DNA of 64,000 nt, from NCBI GenBank assembly GCA_022113835.1, contig JAILWY010000012.1, forward strand, positions 8,060,001 through 8,124,000. The letters run 5' to 3'. Below are positions 1 through 22,500 of this stretch, piece by piece (position 1 is the first letter of the stretch; the number at the start of each line of letters is the position of its first letter). The position numbers and the translations under genes are program-made. The stretch comes from Atopsyche davidsoni (lineage: Eukaryota; Arthropoda; Insecta; Trichoptera; Hydrobiosidae). The notes beneath the pieces were generated by a model. That model worked only from the letters and a program-made list of their open reading frames with translations, was not told where the DNA came from and made no database searches.

Positions 1-2051
1 TGATTATTTTAATAACAAACTATCAAATATGTCACACTTGTTGCAGTAAGAGTTATTTGCATTTTATTCGAAGTTATGTTCACATAATAGTTTTTTTATA
101 TTAAAGTTGGGGCGAAATTACATTAATAAGTTAAGTGTGACATATTTGAAAGTCGGGCAATAATCTACGTGACTTTTTGCGCTTGTATGAAATAATGCTA
201 TGAAACAAATCAGACAGCTGATGGTAGTACTCGTATTCCCGCTGAATAGAATCATAGTAACGCTGGTCTGCAGCTCGTCCAGCAGCGCGCCACTGGCCGC
301 ATTGCGTCGCGTGTGCACACAGTGCAGCGATGATTCAGATCGCATCGGACCACACTAACCTTGACCCCGAGACACTGCCAATTGATTCGCACAAGTACAC
401 ATCTCGTGCACACATCCATTGCACATTAACTCTGACTAGAAAGAAGTACCCATTATATAAATTCTTATGTTATATTTTTTTGTACGCATCTAAAACAGTA
501 ATTAGACCGAATTAGAATATTTCTCACCGCAATCGAAAAAAACAAGCGGAGCCAAAGCTTCCAGAAAATTCTTGCTGCCCAAAGACGAGCAGTAATTTGG
601 AAATTTCCTCAGCCACCCATCAACCAAAGCTTATTCATCAAATGCATGGATTTGCACGGTTTGGATTGTTTTTATCGTGCTTTTTGCGTGCGATTGCATC
701 TCAAGATATATAGGCAAGATGAGCGTGTTTCTTGATCTCCCAAATGTGGACAAACCTGTTCCACATCGTCGTCAAGAAATATACTTGCCAACATCCAAAA
801 ATGGACAAATAAAAACTCTGACCTGATAAATCAGCCAGGCTGCCGTGTCAACCCGCTCAAGTCGATCGATGTTTTTTTTAGTTATTCAGTGAATATGCCA
901 TTGCAATTGCTCAGTCCCGAGGTCGCCTGAGCATTCACTGAGATTGTAACTGCGTCAAACGGTACACGGAGATGCCTAAGTCTTGCAGATACGTCACGGT
1001 ACGAGGAGTCAGCATGGATTCGTATTCATTTTAAATATTGCAAAATAACTCATTAATTATATGTTAGCCTCTATCTTCTGAATCCCTTCGTTAATTTTAT
1101 TTTAAAAAGACTGACCTCTGATTTGATCCGCTCCGACTCACTACGATTTGTTATTTTTTTCTAGGCATTGACCCGAACTTTATCCACGACGATATGCACA
1201 TTTTCGCTGTCTCGAGTGGCATTACTGTGATCCAGCATTTTACATTATTCACGGGAAACATTTCTCTAAAATCTAAAAGCTTTTTTGGCTTAGTACTTGT
1301 GCACTTTGAAAAGTGTTTTTGTACGTTTGTTGATTAATTTGACCAGTTCTATCAGAAAATTGAAATATTTCTAAAATAAATATTACAGATATAGTCGTAT
1401 AAGTTTTTTATAGTTGTATCGTAAATCATTTACGTTAATTTAGTAACAATCAAATAGCATTTATATATATTGATGTATATATGATTTTTACGTATCGATG
1501 ATATAAAGTTCGTAACTCCCTTGAACTGACTGTTACGAACTTTGCTCACTGAACTTATCTCCGATAAATATGTACGTATATACTTCCTCCGTCAGGTTGG
1601 AGGTTGGTGCTGCAGGTGCAGGTTATAGATGCCGCCTGCACGAGCATCCCCCACCCCCCGTTTAGCAGGGCACCACCTTGCCAACAGGGGGGTGCTGTAG
1701 CTTGGAAAACTGCGAGTGCGTTTACAGTCGGGTGCGACAGATCTACACCCAAACATCCTTTCACTTGTGTGTAAAGATGCCCGATTTCAAATTCATAATG
1801 AGTGCGATCGCGAAATGTAGTAGCTAAACTATTCCCGTAGCAAAGTTTTAAATACATGTAATTTCTACTTCCACTGGTGTTTATATTTCCTCGATTTCAA
1901 TAACATTCTGTAAATATATTTTTTCTTTAGCATGTTTGATTGCGCGGTCATGTGTATTGTATAATTAAATAATATCTCCTAACATCGCATAGAGATACTT
2001 GTAAACTTAAAATTTGAGTAAAAAATCCTTTGAGTAAAGATCTTACTAAGC

Positions 2052-2086
2052 CATTGCGAACAAACAAGGTGTGTTTGTTCGCAATG
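2052..2086. repeat. Perfect inverted repeat, 15 bp arms with 5 nt loop
   Basis: CATTGCGAACAAACA at 2052-2066 is followed by a five-base spacer and its exact reverse complement at 2072-2086. A transcript would form a strong hairpin. It may be a remnant of a mobile element end or a chance palindrome. No neighbouring gene explains it. Confidence 0.8.
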
Positions 2087-4493
2087 TCTGTTATTCTGAC
2101 CTTCGATTGAGAGTGTGCGCAATTGAAATAAATATCAAATGATACTTCCAAGTTAAGCAACTGGTATAAAACTGTTCGTATTGGCTGAGCTTTAGAGTAT
2201 CGCCATTATAAGTTTGGACGACTTCACTCGAGCACTCCAATAATAGGTGGAATTATTACGATTTAAATTTATTTTCTGAGATTAGTTTATCAGACCGATA
2301 ATAAATTTTCATATTATTTTTGCTTTTTAGTAATGATATAACAACGATATCTGATAACGACAATTTATTTTTCACTAATAGATATATATCTTACAATCAT
2401 GTTAATGCTACAAAATGGCATAATAATGATGATTAGTTAGAAACTCACATGGTCAAAGATTATAAATTTATTACTATCAAAGTAAGTTATAAGTTGTAGG
2501 TTTTAATTAAAAATAATAGATCCCTAACTCAAATAATCCTTATACGGTGTTTAATAAAAAAATACTTTTGTTTGTGAAAACACAATACATCAACTTGCTT
2601 GTAAGCTTTCGATGTTTAAATAATAAAGTTATGCTTTTATTACTATTTGATTTAGTGAAAAATGGCAAATAAAACAAAAAAAAAGTAGGTCTCTTGATTA
2701 CTATGTATTTAAAAGAGCACCCATTACACTTTTTTCTATATTATAAATATTCTCGATGAAAAAGTTCGCTTTTAAAAATAAAAATCAAGTTGATTTGCTT
2801 ATTAATATATATTCAAATTTCATCATGAGTAAAATAAGAAATTTGTAGATTATTTTATATTAATATTATTATAAATAATAAATGAATGTGCAGTAATTTA
2901 TTTTATGACAAACGGTGCACAATCCCGAGCTTTTTCTAATTTTCTACCAGTTAAGAGTTTCTTTTGGTAAGCTGGATATTTCCCGGACTGAATTTTTGGA
3001 TAAATTTTGTAATTATTAGTACCTGCTGAGGGTATCTGAAGGTTATGCAGTAGTGTGGGGCTGGCGGCGAGGCCTGGCTCTGGCGCTATCTCATGCGGAC
3101 GCTCGTCCATCACACCGAGCGGCGCGAGTCAGGGGTGAGCTGATTGGGCTGGCGTGATCCTGATAATGACTGATGCATCTCTCGTCGTTGCACTTTGTTC
3201 TTTAATCGTGCGGACTGGTTTTTGACTCGATTGAAAGAGTTCAGTTTGAAACTAGCGACAGTGCCGGATTGTGCACCGTTTATTTTGCGAGTTCATTTTT
3301 TTTGCTTGTCACCCCCATCTCCCGTCGCAATCGAGACGGTCCACTTCGGATCGGTTTACTTTAATCGCCCGTTCGTCTGGCTTTCTATATTCTATGTTCT
3401 AGTTTAACCAATTTAAATCTATTCGATGTATCCCAAAGCGAAAAATTGAAATTTGGTAAAGAAAGTCGTGCTGTAGATTTTGATAGTCAGTTTTTGTCAG
3501 AACTTGGAATCTTCATATGCATGAAAAACGTTGTCACACGAGGACGTAATTAACATTTTTTTTACGTTACCAGTTCAATAACAGCAATATTAAATTATAA
3601 TTTATAATTAAATATTTATACTTTTTCAAAACATAATAAATTGATTTGAAGTGATACTTCTATGCATTTTTAAGCGACTGATTTTGCCAACATGCTTCTG
3701 GGGCATCGACGGTAAGAGAAGGAAACGTGTGAAAGTATCTATTATTTATTAGTTTGGAAGTATCTTCCGCTTCATAAAGTGAAATGAACGAACTTGACGT
3801 TTTTTTTCCTTTACAATTGGCTACGCTATGGGAGTGGGTCCAAAAACACTGGCATACTGATGAATATTTTTGACTTTCGCCACGGAAACGTTTTCAGTTA
3901 CCCCCAAAGGTACCGCCGCCCTCTCGAATCTCGGAAAATGACTTGTTTAAAAGAAGAAGACAAAAACAATGTAAATTTCTTACAACATCGACCGTTTTGT
4001 AATTGCGCTGCAGCATGGCTGTCACCCTGGCCTCGTGCTTTGGGAAGTGCGCGCAAGACAACGGTAAATGTAAACCGTTCCGGTCGATTCTGCCTGACGC
4101 CGGTCAGTGCTGAGGTGCTGAGGTGCTCCTTCAATCGCTTTGGGTTACAAATCACATCCTACCGATGCACTCGGTGTTTCAAAAAATTCACGCTAGCTGT
4201 GCCCGGAAACTGGAAGTTCGGTCAATTTATAAAATACATACTTTGCCTTGTATTTTTCTTAAGATATTTTTTTCAATTTTTAAAGAAAATGAGCTAACTG
4301 TTGAATGACTTATACCATATTCTACCTACTGGACCATACGTATATTTTTACTATTCAAACTAGGTTTTCAGTATTTCAGTAAAAGTAGACAGCGATTGGA
4401 CTGTGCGAATACACCAAACCGTGGGGCTGCGCCAGTGGCCGGCGGACCGGCGTCCCTGACCTAGGCGCCGCGGCCCGAGCACTCCGCGCCACG

Positions 4494-4549
4494 CCACGCG
4501 CCACGCGCCACGCGCCACGCGCCACGCGCCACGCGCCACGCGCCACGAG
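4494..4549. repeat. 7 bp minisatellite (CCACGCG)n, 8 copies
   Basis: Eight head-to-tail copies of CCACGCG, the last altered to CCACGAG, lie within a GC-rich island. The open frames on the minus strand here are products of this repeat and not genes. Confidence 0.9.
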
Positions 4550-5443
4550 CCACCTTGATTGATCCTTTGAGAGACGAACACAATCAATCTCGGCCGGCGC
4601 GCTCCTCGATTGCGCGCACAATTCACTGTCACGCCACACTCCCCGCCTGAGTGGCCGATGTCACGCCGTTTCGTTACTCGCACGAATGACCTAATCGTGC
4701 CTAAACCACATTAGGTATAAGAGATGTTGCCGAATCACTGAACTTTTCGGAGGTGTAAATATTTTTTAAACTTGAATTACCTATTATCATTTTGAATTTT
4801 AACTGATTTGGAATCAACTCAGCTGAGGTTATTCATATTCAGGTGTATTCAGTTGCCGATCGTCCGGCGCGTGATTTCTACTAAGCTCACGAGCGGCCGT
4901 TTGAATAATAGGTAGCTACATTGAAGACCCTATCGAACCACCGCTGACAGGTCGGTTGTCGTGGAATCCATTTTTTCTTTTATTTTAACAAAATTGTATT
5001 CGTCGAAAAATAGAGTCACGGGCGTAATTTGCGACTGACGATCTTTCTGAAATATAGTACGGCTGGCGTTTTGCTGATTTGATAAATTTAGACCTGAATA
5101 TAATGGCGTCTGCTGCTATAGAAACGCGCGATAAGTATCACTAGGTTATATAATTAATCATTAAGTAGTTAATAATTGGACGATGTGCGATGACAGCTTC
5201 TGATCAATTTAATCTAATCGTTCATTTCAACAATCGCGGCTATCATTAGACTTTGACTCGACACGATTAATTAAAACAACAATATATTTTATTTTGAATC
5301 CACCTTAACATTATGAAACTTTTTCGTGAATTACTATTTATTATTTTCATGTCTGTACGTTTTATTTTATTTATGAGGAAACCGAGCTTGCGCTGTGCCC
5401 GCACCTGCTAAAATATTTGCTCTCTGTTGCAGGACCCGAAACC

Positions 5444-15082
<9,639 letters not shown>

Positions 15083-16383
15083 AAGTAAACATCCGTTCAG
15101 TATTCTCATCATACTGGCATACTGTAGTCATAACTGACCGATGCTATGGCGTGGACCTGATGATTAAACTAATTTAAAAATAATCGTTAGAATATCTCGT
15201 ATGATAATTGTCGGTTAATTATGGATATTGTGCAATGCGGCTGATTAAATAATGGTTCATGCGGGGCATGACTGAAACATATTTTTAGAGAGACGGTTGG
15301 CAGACTGCTCCCTCTTGAATACTGAATAAATAAGTATTTTTAAATTATGTGAACAGAACTCAATGATATGGTGCTAAAAATAAAAAAATCTTATTCGATA
15401 ATGTTTAAATACGGTCTTTGTATGTGTGCTATGTTTAGTGTGTAGTTTCAAAATGTGTACTATAGACATTTTAAAAACCAAGCTTCTTCCGTTATGTAAA
15501 TCTTTTCCCAGATATTCATTTTAAATACTTTGAACTCGCGGAAGTTGAGAAGGATAATCCAACGTATCAATGTGCGCTTCAGAATATTTATGGAAACTGG
15601 GAATGATATTGTGGAAACCCCGGAGCATCCTGCATACTGTAACTGTACTTACGCTCTGCATTGAGCTTGTCCTTTGGGAGTTACAACTGTAAATTTTAAT
15701 CATTTTTTAATATGCACCATTTTATATTGTAATTTTTTATTTAGTTTAGTTTTACATCTCACTAGTAATTTATTGCCATTCACACTGGGATGTCCCACAA
15801 GAGGTCATAATTCATATTATATTTCACCCATATTCATTTTGAAAGGTTGTGGAGAGAGTTTTGGAAGAGAGGCATTTTAAAACGACAAATTTGTATACTT
15901 GTTATAAATATTTGTGTAGAAACGAATTGTACATTATTATATGTTGGCTTGGTTGTTTTTGTAAATAATGAAGAAATAAGCCAAATAAATTGTTGATTTT
16001 TGGTAGTTAAGACTGATTTATATTTTGTTCTTTTTAGCCCCGTGATTATTTTTATTAACATATTAAATTTGCTACCATGATAATATGTTTTATTTTAAAT
16101 TATATCATGAATAATTATAATGGTTGGGGGATGCATAACATAGATATGAAACACCTGTAAAATATCCACACTATTTGCCAATTTATTGCAATAATTATAT
16201 TATTTGATTTTGTATTTATTATATTTATAATGAATAATGATTGAATTATCACAATTCTACAATACACCACTACGTTGTTTCAAATGATCTTAACAGTACA
16301 TTCCTATGTGCCGAGTTGCCAAAGCTGTAGAGGAATTGTGAACATTTGAATAAATATATAAATTATAACAGAGTACTTTTTTA
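15083..16383 (+). other. Acsl 3' UTR and intergenic sequence up to the piggyBac element
   Basis: AT-rich, with no supported gene. AATAAA signals on the plus strand lie at 15325, 15379 and 15984, so the Acsl 3' UTR may extend 0.25 to 0.9 kb past the stop. The short ORFs here have no recognisable features. Confidence 0.55.
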
Positions 16384-18563
16384 TTAATTCCCTTTAGTGC
16401 CATACATATTTTACCAATATGCTAAAAATGCCAGTAAAAAAGTGCATTTTTAAAGATAATTTATATGAACAAGAGAAATATTCACCATTTCCGTTACAAT
16501 ACACCAATATTCATAATTTTTTCAACATTCTCTTCAGAAGATTTTATACTATGATAATAAAAACAGAAATTGAATACTACATATTTATTGACAAGAAAAT
16601 TACAGAAAGTATATGGAAAATGAACAAGATTTATTTACAAACGTGTTTTCGTACGCAAACACCGTGCAGTCCTTTTTTACACATGGAACAAATCAAGTTG
16701 GATCTTTTCACTGCACTTCTGTTCTTACTGCTGCATACCACACATCGTCGTAAATTTCGTCCTGGCAATTTTTCCAAGCCGAAAGTCAGTTTTGACGAAG
16801 TATGTGATTCAGCTTTATTTTTTCCATCTAGCCATTTTTTCTCTAGTGCACTTATAACACTGGAAGTAAATTCCAGCCTGGTCATTTTCTTATTATTGGA
16901 ATTATGCTGATAAATTATATATGAGTTTAGAGTCATTCTTCCAAAAATATTGAACACTACTTTTTTCCAAAACTTCACTGTCCTTCTTTCATCTAAGTAT
17001 GAGTATAGCATTTTATCAGATTCATCCACACCGCCAATGAATTGATTGTAGGCATGTATCATAACTGGCTTGATTTTTTCTGTTTCATAATTTCCACGTT
17101 TCTTTTTTACTGTTACATTTCCAATATTGCTATCAGTGGAAACGAGGATGACTGGATTTTTTTTGGACTGTTTATCGCGATGAGAACACATTAGAATTTC
17201 TCCATTACTAAAATATTTAGGCTCACCAACTTTCGTTATTTTTGCTTCTTTGGGTATAAGCTTTCTGTTGCACCTTATAGTGCCAGTTATGTATGTCCCT
17301 TTCTCCAAAAGTGGCTTGGCTAACTCTATACTGGTATAGAAGTTGTCAGTAAATAGATGGTATCCTTTATTGAAATAGTTTCCCAAACTTAGGAGTTTTT
17401 CCACCACTACAGAACCAAGACCTATCTTTTTTATTTCATCCTTATATTCATTAGATTGTGCCCCACGATAACAATAAAAACCTAAACAATATTTAGTAAT
17501 AGAATCACAGAGCATCCAAACTTTTATGCCCCATTTATGATGATTTTTATTTGGTAAATATTGTTTGATTGTGGTTTGGCATTTTGTTCCAACCAGAGAT
17601 TCATCTATACTTAGCTGTTTATTGGGCACATAATGGTGACGAAAAACTGTGTTGGCATGTTCTATCAAAAAGTCAAATCTGGCACATGGGTTGTATTCGG
17701 GATGTCCTGGTGATGCTAGAGTTTTATTGTTAACTAAATGGAAAAATTTTAAAAGTAATTGAAATCTGTTCCTGGAAAACATGTTAGAAAACCACGGAAT
17801 ATGACGTGAATTTTTATTCCAGTAAGAAGAAATAGTAGGTCTTCTTGTGATACCCATTTCCAGGATTACTGCCACAAATGCTTCCATCTCTGGTATCGTG
17901 CAAGGCGTCCAATATTTCGCGCGCGAATGAGGTTTCAAATTTGGATGTGATTCAAAAAATTGCAAAGCATACCGACTAGTTTCGATAACCATTTTGTTAT
18001 ACAAAAACTCTGTGAAAAATAAATTGAAATACTCCAGTGGGGTTGCGTCACCTTGAGGAGCATGCTTGGGTCCACATACTTCAAGAAATGCATGCTGAGT
18101 TTGTTTTGTAAACGTGGCATTTGATGGTAGTTCCACAAATTGCGTATTTGATTGGGTCGTATTTTCAAGGTCATCCTCACTATCGCTACTGTTACTAATA
18201 ACACGCAACCTTCGATTGACAGGAACCACAATATCACTTCCGCTATCGCTCTCATCATCACTGACGCAGTTTTCAAATTGTTCTATCATTTTAACATCTA
18301 TATCTGAAAATTCACTTGTGTCCGACATTTTGAAATCAAAATTAGAAATATTAACAAAATAATAATCACGATGTTTATATAAAAAATATGCGATCGAAGA
18401 TAGTTAGAATGCAATATAATTAATAAAAATACGAACACGGTAACACGGCCGTCACCTGCGCGCGCCAAAAGTGAACTGTCAAAAAGAGCGCTATCGCGAC
18501 GCTGGCATTCTTCACAGCTAGCGAGAGCAGCGCGACGGCGCTCCTTGGCACTAAAAGGGTTAA
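16384..18563 (-). mobile_element. piggyBac-like DNA transposon, apparently complete
   Basis: Both ends carry TTAA, the piggyBac target duplication (16384-16387 and 18560-18563). Inside these lie short inverted termini: TTCCCTTTAGTGCC on the left and, read inward, CCCTTTTAGTGCC on the right. Between them is a single uninterrupted transposase frame on the minus strand (16631-18328). The 2.18 kb size, TTAA sites, ends and intact frame fit a potentially autonomous piggyBac-family element. It sits between the 3' ends of the convergent Acsl and Spt5 genes. The left end appears two bases longer than the right, so one end may be slightly altered. Confidence 0.85.
16631..18328 (-). CDS. piggyBac-like transposase, 565 aa
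   Basis: Cuts and pastes the element into TTAA sites. The 565 aa protein starts at the ATG at 18328 and has no internal stop or intron. An acidic, Ser/Asp-rich N-terminus (about 1-60) precedes the DDE_Tnp_1_7 region. The three catalytic aspartates of the family are in recognisable contexts: SIDESLVGTK (D242), FTDNFYTSIELA (D328) and GGVDESDKML (D435). The C-terminus is a cysteine-rich domain of about 37 residues, with CVVC at 529-532, CSMC at 547-550 and further Cys/His to the end; it binds the inverted ends in known members. Length and motif order match PGBD-type proteins. Because it lies inside TTAA-flanked ends I call it a transposon gene and not a domesticated host gene. Confidence 0.93.
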   Translation of the reverse strand: MSDTSEFSDIDVKMIEQFENCVSDDESDSGSDIVVPVNRRLRVISNSSDSEDDLENTTQSNTQFVELPSNATFTKQTQHAFLEVCGPKHAPQGDATPLEYFNLFFTEFLYNKMVIETSRYALQFFESHPNLKPHSRAKYWTPCTIPEMEAFVAVILEMGITRRPTISSYWNKNSRHIPWFSNMFSRNRFQLLLKFFHLVNNKTLASPGHPEYNPCARFDFLIEHANTVFRHHYVPNKQLSIDESLVGTKCQTTIKQYLPNKNHHKWGIKVWMLCDSITKYCLGFYCYRGAQSNEYKDEIKKIGLGSVVVEKLLSLGNYFNKGYHLFTDNFYTSIELAKPLLEKGTYITGTIRCNRKLIPKEAKITKVGEPKYFSNGEILMCSHRDKQSKKNPVILVSTDSNIGNVTVKKKRGNYETEKIKPVMIHAYNQFIGGVDESDKMLYSYLDERRTVKFWKKVVFNIFGRMTLNSYIIYQHNSNNKKMTRLEFTSSVISALEKKWLDGKNKAESHTSSKLTFGLEKLPGRNLRRCVVCSSKNRSAVKRSNLICSMCKKGLHGVCVRKHVCK

Positions 18564-19529
18564 TATTGGAAAACATATTTCAGCAACGTAAAGGTTAATT
18601 TAATTGGATCCATTCATTTTTTAATTTTAATATACAAAGGACAATAACATTAAAATTTGTGATTTCACAATTAGTTAATTGGTTTGGTAGTGTCGTTATC
18701 ATATTCTGTAATTTTACCTGAGAAGTGAGTGAGTACGGGTTTGTTGTTTCTATGGACACAAATTATGACCACCAACAAACGATTTTATTTATTCTTTTGA
18801 TATTTATTTTCTTCAATATAAATTATTCGACAAGACCAACAACCAAATAGATTGTATAGATGACAAGATTAATCAGTAACCGGACAAGATCACCTATTGT
18901 TATTTGACCATGGTGATTTTCATTTTTCTATGTATGAGTTGCTTAAAGTTGAAAACTGCATTACAATCGATTAAATATGAGTTCTTTGCCAAAAAGTCCT
19001 ATCATTTAAGAACTCCCGATTGTTTTCGTTAGAAAATCATAAATATTTTGGACTAATGACAAGATAAGTTGGATAGATTGGGTAGAGTTGGACTCACCAA
19101 CTGAATGCGACCGTTAAAGGAACTCGCTTTGGAGTATAATGCTACATTGGGGTATCACAACCAACTATCAAAAAAGAAATACATCGCAATGTGGCATCTA
19201 CTTAAACGCTATACCATTGCTGTATTACCTTCTGTAGATTTTTTAAGCGTACTGATATAGATTCACACAGACAAAAGATTAAAAAATGTAATATTTTATT
19301 ACTCATATCAAGTAAGAATGAGTATTATTGTAATTTTTATATTTATGATTTAACAGAATGGGATTGAACTCTTAAAAACACATTTATTCTAAGACAGTAG
19401 AAAAAAATAGTATGTTTATTCTTTAAAGCAAACTCGTCCTAATTATAATGTACGAAACAAGCATTGAAAATAATTCATTCACAAGACTCAACTTTGATAT
19501 TATTAAATTCACATTGATTTAAAAGGGAA
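18564..19529. other. Spt5 downstream region
   Basis: AT-rich sequence between the piggyBac right end and the Spt5 stop codon. TTTATT (AATAAA read on the minus strand) at 19383 and 19415 are the likely Spt5 polyadenylation signals, so roughly 19400-19529 should be Spt5 3' UTR. Nothing else recognisable. Confidence 0.5.
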
Positions 19530-22500
19530 TTATTCTTGATAGCTACTTGCGGGATTTTTCATTCTACATAAATAACGCAACTGAAGCATGGCCACCTCAT
19601 TGCTCAGCCGAACTACGCCTTCCTGGTTGTCATACGAGATCAAGGTGCCCACAGCTTCCTTATTCTCACCCATTATGACTTTGACTGTGTCTCCACTTTC
19701 AGGAATCACTGGTTCTAAGTGCTCACAGTTTATGTTCACAACCCGACCTTCCATTGGCAAAAACACAGAACACATGCCTCCTGATATACCTCGGATCACC
19801 ACAACCTGTCCGATCAGCCCTGGGTCGTCATGCGAGTCACGGATGCGTACTTCAATATCTGTGGTGTGCCAGTCGCCTAGTGATTCCAGTGCTGCACCTG
19901 GCGTCGAGGGGTTATAAGGTGATCGAGGAGCACCTCCAGGGGAGTAACCCACAGGACTAGGAGTGCCCAGATATCCAGCGGGATAGCCAGATGGGCTAGG
20001 ACTTTGCTGGTATGGACTGTACGAGTGGTCGGAGCCGTACATGGTTCCGGGTGTCTGTGGGGTGTAGGGTCCACCCCCCTGGTAGCCAGGGGTACTAGGA
20101 CTGTAACCAGGACTGGGGGAAGCATCATCCAAACTGTAAGCACTGTGTTCGTTGCCACGAGCCGGAGTGTTGGTGACATTGGGATCCCATGCTCCCTGAC
20201 CACTGGGCGTACGGCTGCCATCGTGCGAGGGTGTGGCTGAACCGTAATGTGGAGTGCGCGAACCCACCTCGTAGGAGGGAGTTTGAGCACCATGCATGGG
20301 CGTTTTGTTACCGCCCTCTCGGTAATGGGGTGTGGTTGATCCGAAGGCAGGAGTGCGTCCAGGAGTACGACCATAAGAGGAAAAGCTGCCATCCTTAGTG
20401 GGAGCTCCAACATTGGTAATGTTATCTCGGTTGACTGAAATAGTCTGGCACTGGGTGTGCAGCTCTACTCGTGCCGTGCTTTCGGTGGCATCCTTGACGA
20501 TGCCTACATTACCCTTGTAAGGGCCACTGGTGATTTTAATAGTGGTACCGATGAGTTCTCTGTCACGAGTAACTCGTCCACCACCACGGCCGCGGCCACC
20601 ACCACGACCACCCCTGCCAGAGGGGTGTGCAGGGGATTGTATTCGAGGAGACATGAAGCCAAGGGCACCGCCACCAGAAGCGGATCTGTTTCCTCCAGCT
20701 AACTGAAGATGCCTCGTTTTACAAACAAATATGCCTCCATTATCTAAATACATTCTCGACTGTAGAAAAGCAAAATTCCTATACAGATGTTTTATTTCCC
20801 CATCTCTACCAGAATGAGGACCGTCGACAACCTTGACAATATCTTTTTTCTGAATGTTATTTTCTTCAGAGTCAAGAGCTACAGTGAAACGATTTTCTCT
20901 CTTCTTTTGTAAAGCTTGTGGCTTGCATTCAATTACTTTTCCTTGCATACCTAGGACGTGAAAATTTTCCTTTTCCAGTCTCACGATGACACCAACCGTT
21001 TGAGGATCCAGCTGTACCATATCTCCCCATTGAAACTGACCTAGGGAATCCACACCTGTTGCCATATCTGAACAGAGTTGTAAATCCCGAGGAAGAACCT
21101 CTAACTCATGCATAGTTAGATCGGATACGAGGACTGCGCGATTTGCCTCGACTCCGACTATCAGTCCAGTGTCTCCCTCGTATCTTCCAGCTAAAACTTT
21201 GACATGGTCTCCTTGTTTAAAGAATTTCCTTAATTCATTCGCTTTGAATACAAGTGCATCCTTAAGAGCAGCGTGTTTTGGCATGACAGTTATCATGGAT
21301 CCATCAATGGCAACAATACGAGCTTGCAAATTGGCAAGATCTCCAGATGACACTTCAACATTATCTCCCATTGAAAATGAATGTAATCCTGAAGGGTCAT
21401 CCTTTGCTGGAGCCGCTAGTTCAATATCAATACCTTCAGGTTGTTCCTCAAACCTCTCTAGTTCTGTCAGGGTAGGTTTAACTCCTTCGGAGAGAATTGC
21501 AGACATGGTAAAGTTTTTGTAAAGAAAACCTTTACGGGAATAGCGGTTTCCTTCAAATATAAGGAAATCACCATCAGAAGTAACCTCTCCTCCAATAGAC
21601 CGAATGGCCTCAGGATCGAAAGGTTTTGCAGCAGGGCGTCTCTTTTTTTTTCGTTTAGCTGCGTCTGAATCACTTGCCGCTGTCCTGAGAGCACCTCTAA
21701 GTCGAGTATAATCTATACGAGGCATCAATTTCAGATGGACTTGATTTTGTGCCAAATCTACATAGTCCACTTGGGCTATGTCGTCTCTGTAAAGACCTCT
21801 CTTTAATCTTACCCACTGTTTGGGTTTGAGACCAGACTGTTCCTTGACAACACGGAGCACATCTGTCATTTCTTTGATTGGAACCATTTCTTGCTTCCAA
21901 AATCCCATTCGTAAGTTACCTACATTTGTTATGCACGCTTTGACATATGACTGCTTGTATGATTCAATATATATGTAGCCCTTAACACCTTCTGGAGCTA
22001 TGACCGATATGATTCTAAGGGGCTCATCAGAACCTTGGTAAGCAATAAACTTTCTCATTAGAAGCAATACTGTGGCTTTCTCTTCCCCAATCCTACACTT
22101 GACCATCCACAGATTAGGATCCTTGATCTGGGGTAACAAGGTTTGTTGAGTGATTTCATCCGATATCTCTTCGCCTCCGTCACCAAAATGTCGGGCAGAG
22201 GTAGATTCGTCAGCATACTTGTTTCGTAAATATTCTTCAATTTCTTCTTCCTTTTGGGAATCCCAAACTGATATACCTCGACGTCTTCCTTCAATTTCCC
22301 GAGCTGTGGGGCCGAGTTCGTCTATTTCATTCCCTACAATTCCCATCTCAGGAACTCCATCCTCCCACTCTTCATCTTCTTCAACTTCATCATCCACCTA
22401 TGTAAACATTGAAATTTAATTTAATTCTGTAATTTATGTATAAAAAAATAGAAGTTATACCATCTTACATTTATTGATTACTCATCCCTTCAATACTGTT

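Larger units (their letters stand above)
1..5432. other. Upstream non-coding region of Acsl, no supported gene
   Basis: No ORF here looks like a protein I recognise. The short ORFs are low-complexity or overlap on both strands. The stretch is AT-rich with GC-rich islands near 3050-3370 and 4420-4680. The coding exon at 5433 begins with a splice acceptor, so at least one untranslated Acsl exon and its promoter should lie in or before this region. The 4420-4680 island is a candidate, but I cannot place a transcription start. Confidence 0.5.

Noticed and set aside
500..800. Possible remnant of a retrotransposon reverse transcriptase
   Set aside because: One frame looked vaguely like a C-terminal RT segment (KILAAQRRAVIW), but the match is too weak and has no supporting flank.
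3794..4297. 167-codon ORF on the plus strand upstream of Acsl
   Set aside because: Long frame in unremarkable sequence with no domain, no splice logic and an overlapping minus-strand frame at 3898-4155. Treated as chance.
4360..4683. Repeat-like Arg/Ala/Trp protein on the minus strand
   Set aside because: Generated by the 7 bp minisatellite at 4494-4549; two shifted frames show the same pattern.
16384..18563. Domesticated PGBD-type host gene
   Set aside because: The frame sits inside TTAA-flanked inverted ends at the expected distances, so a transposon is the simpler reading.
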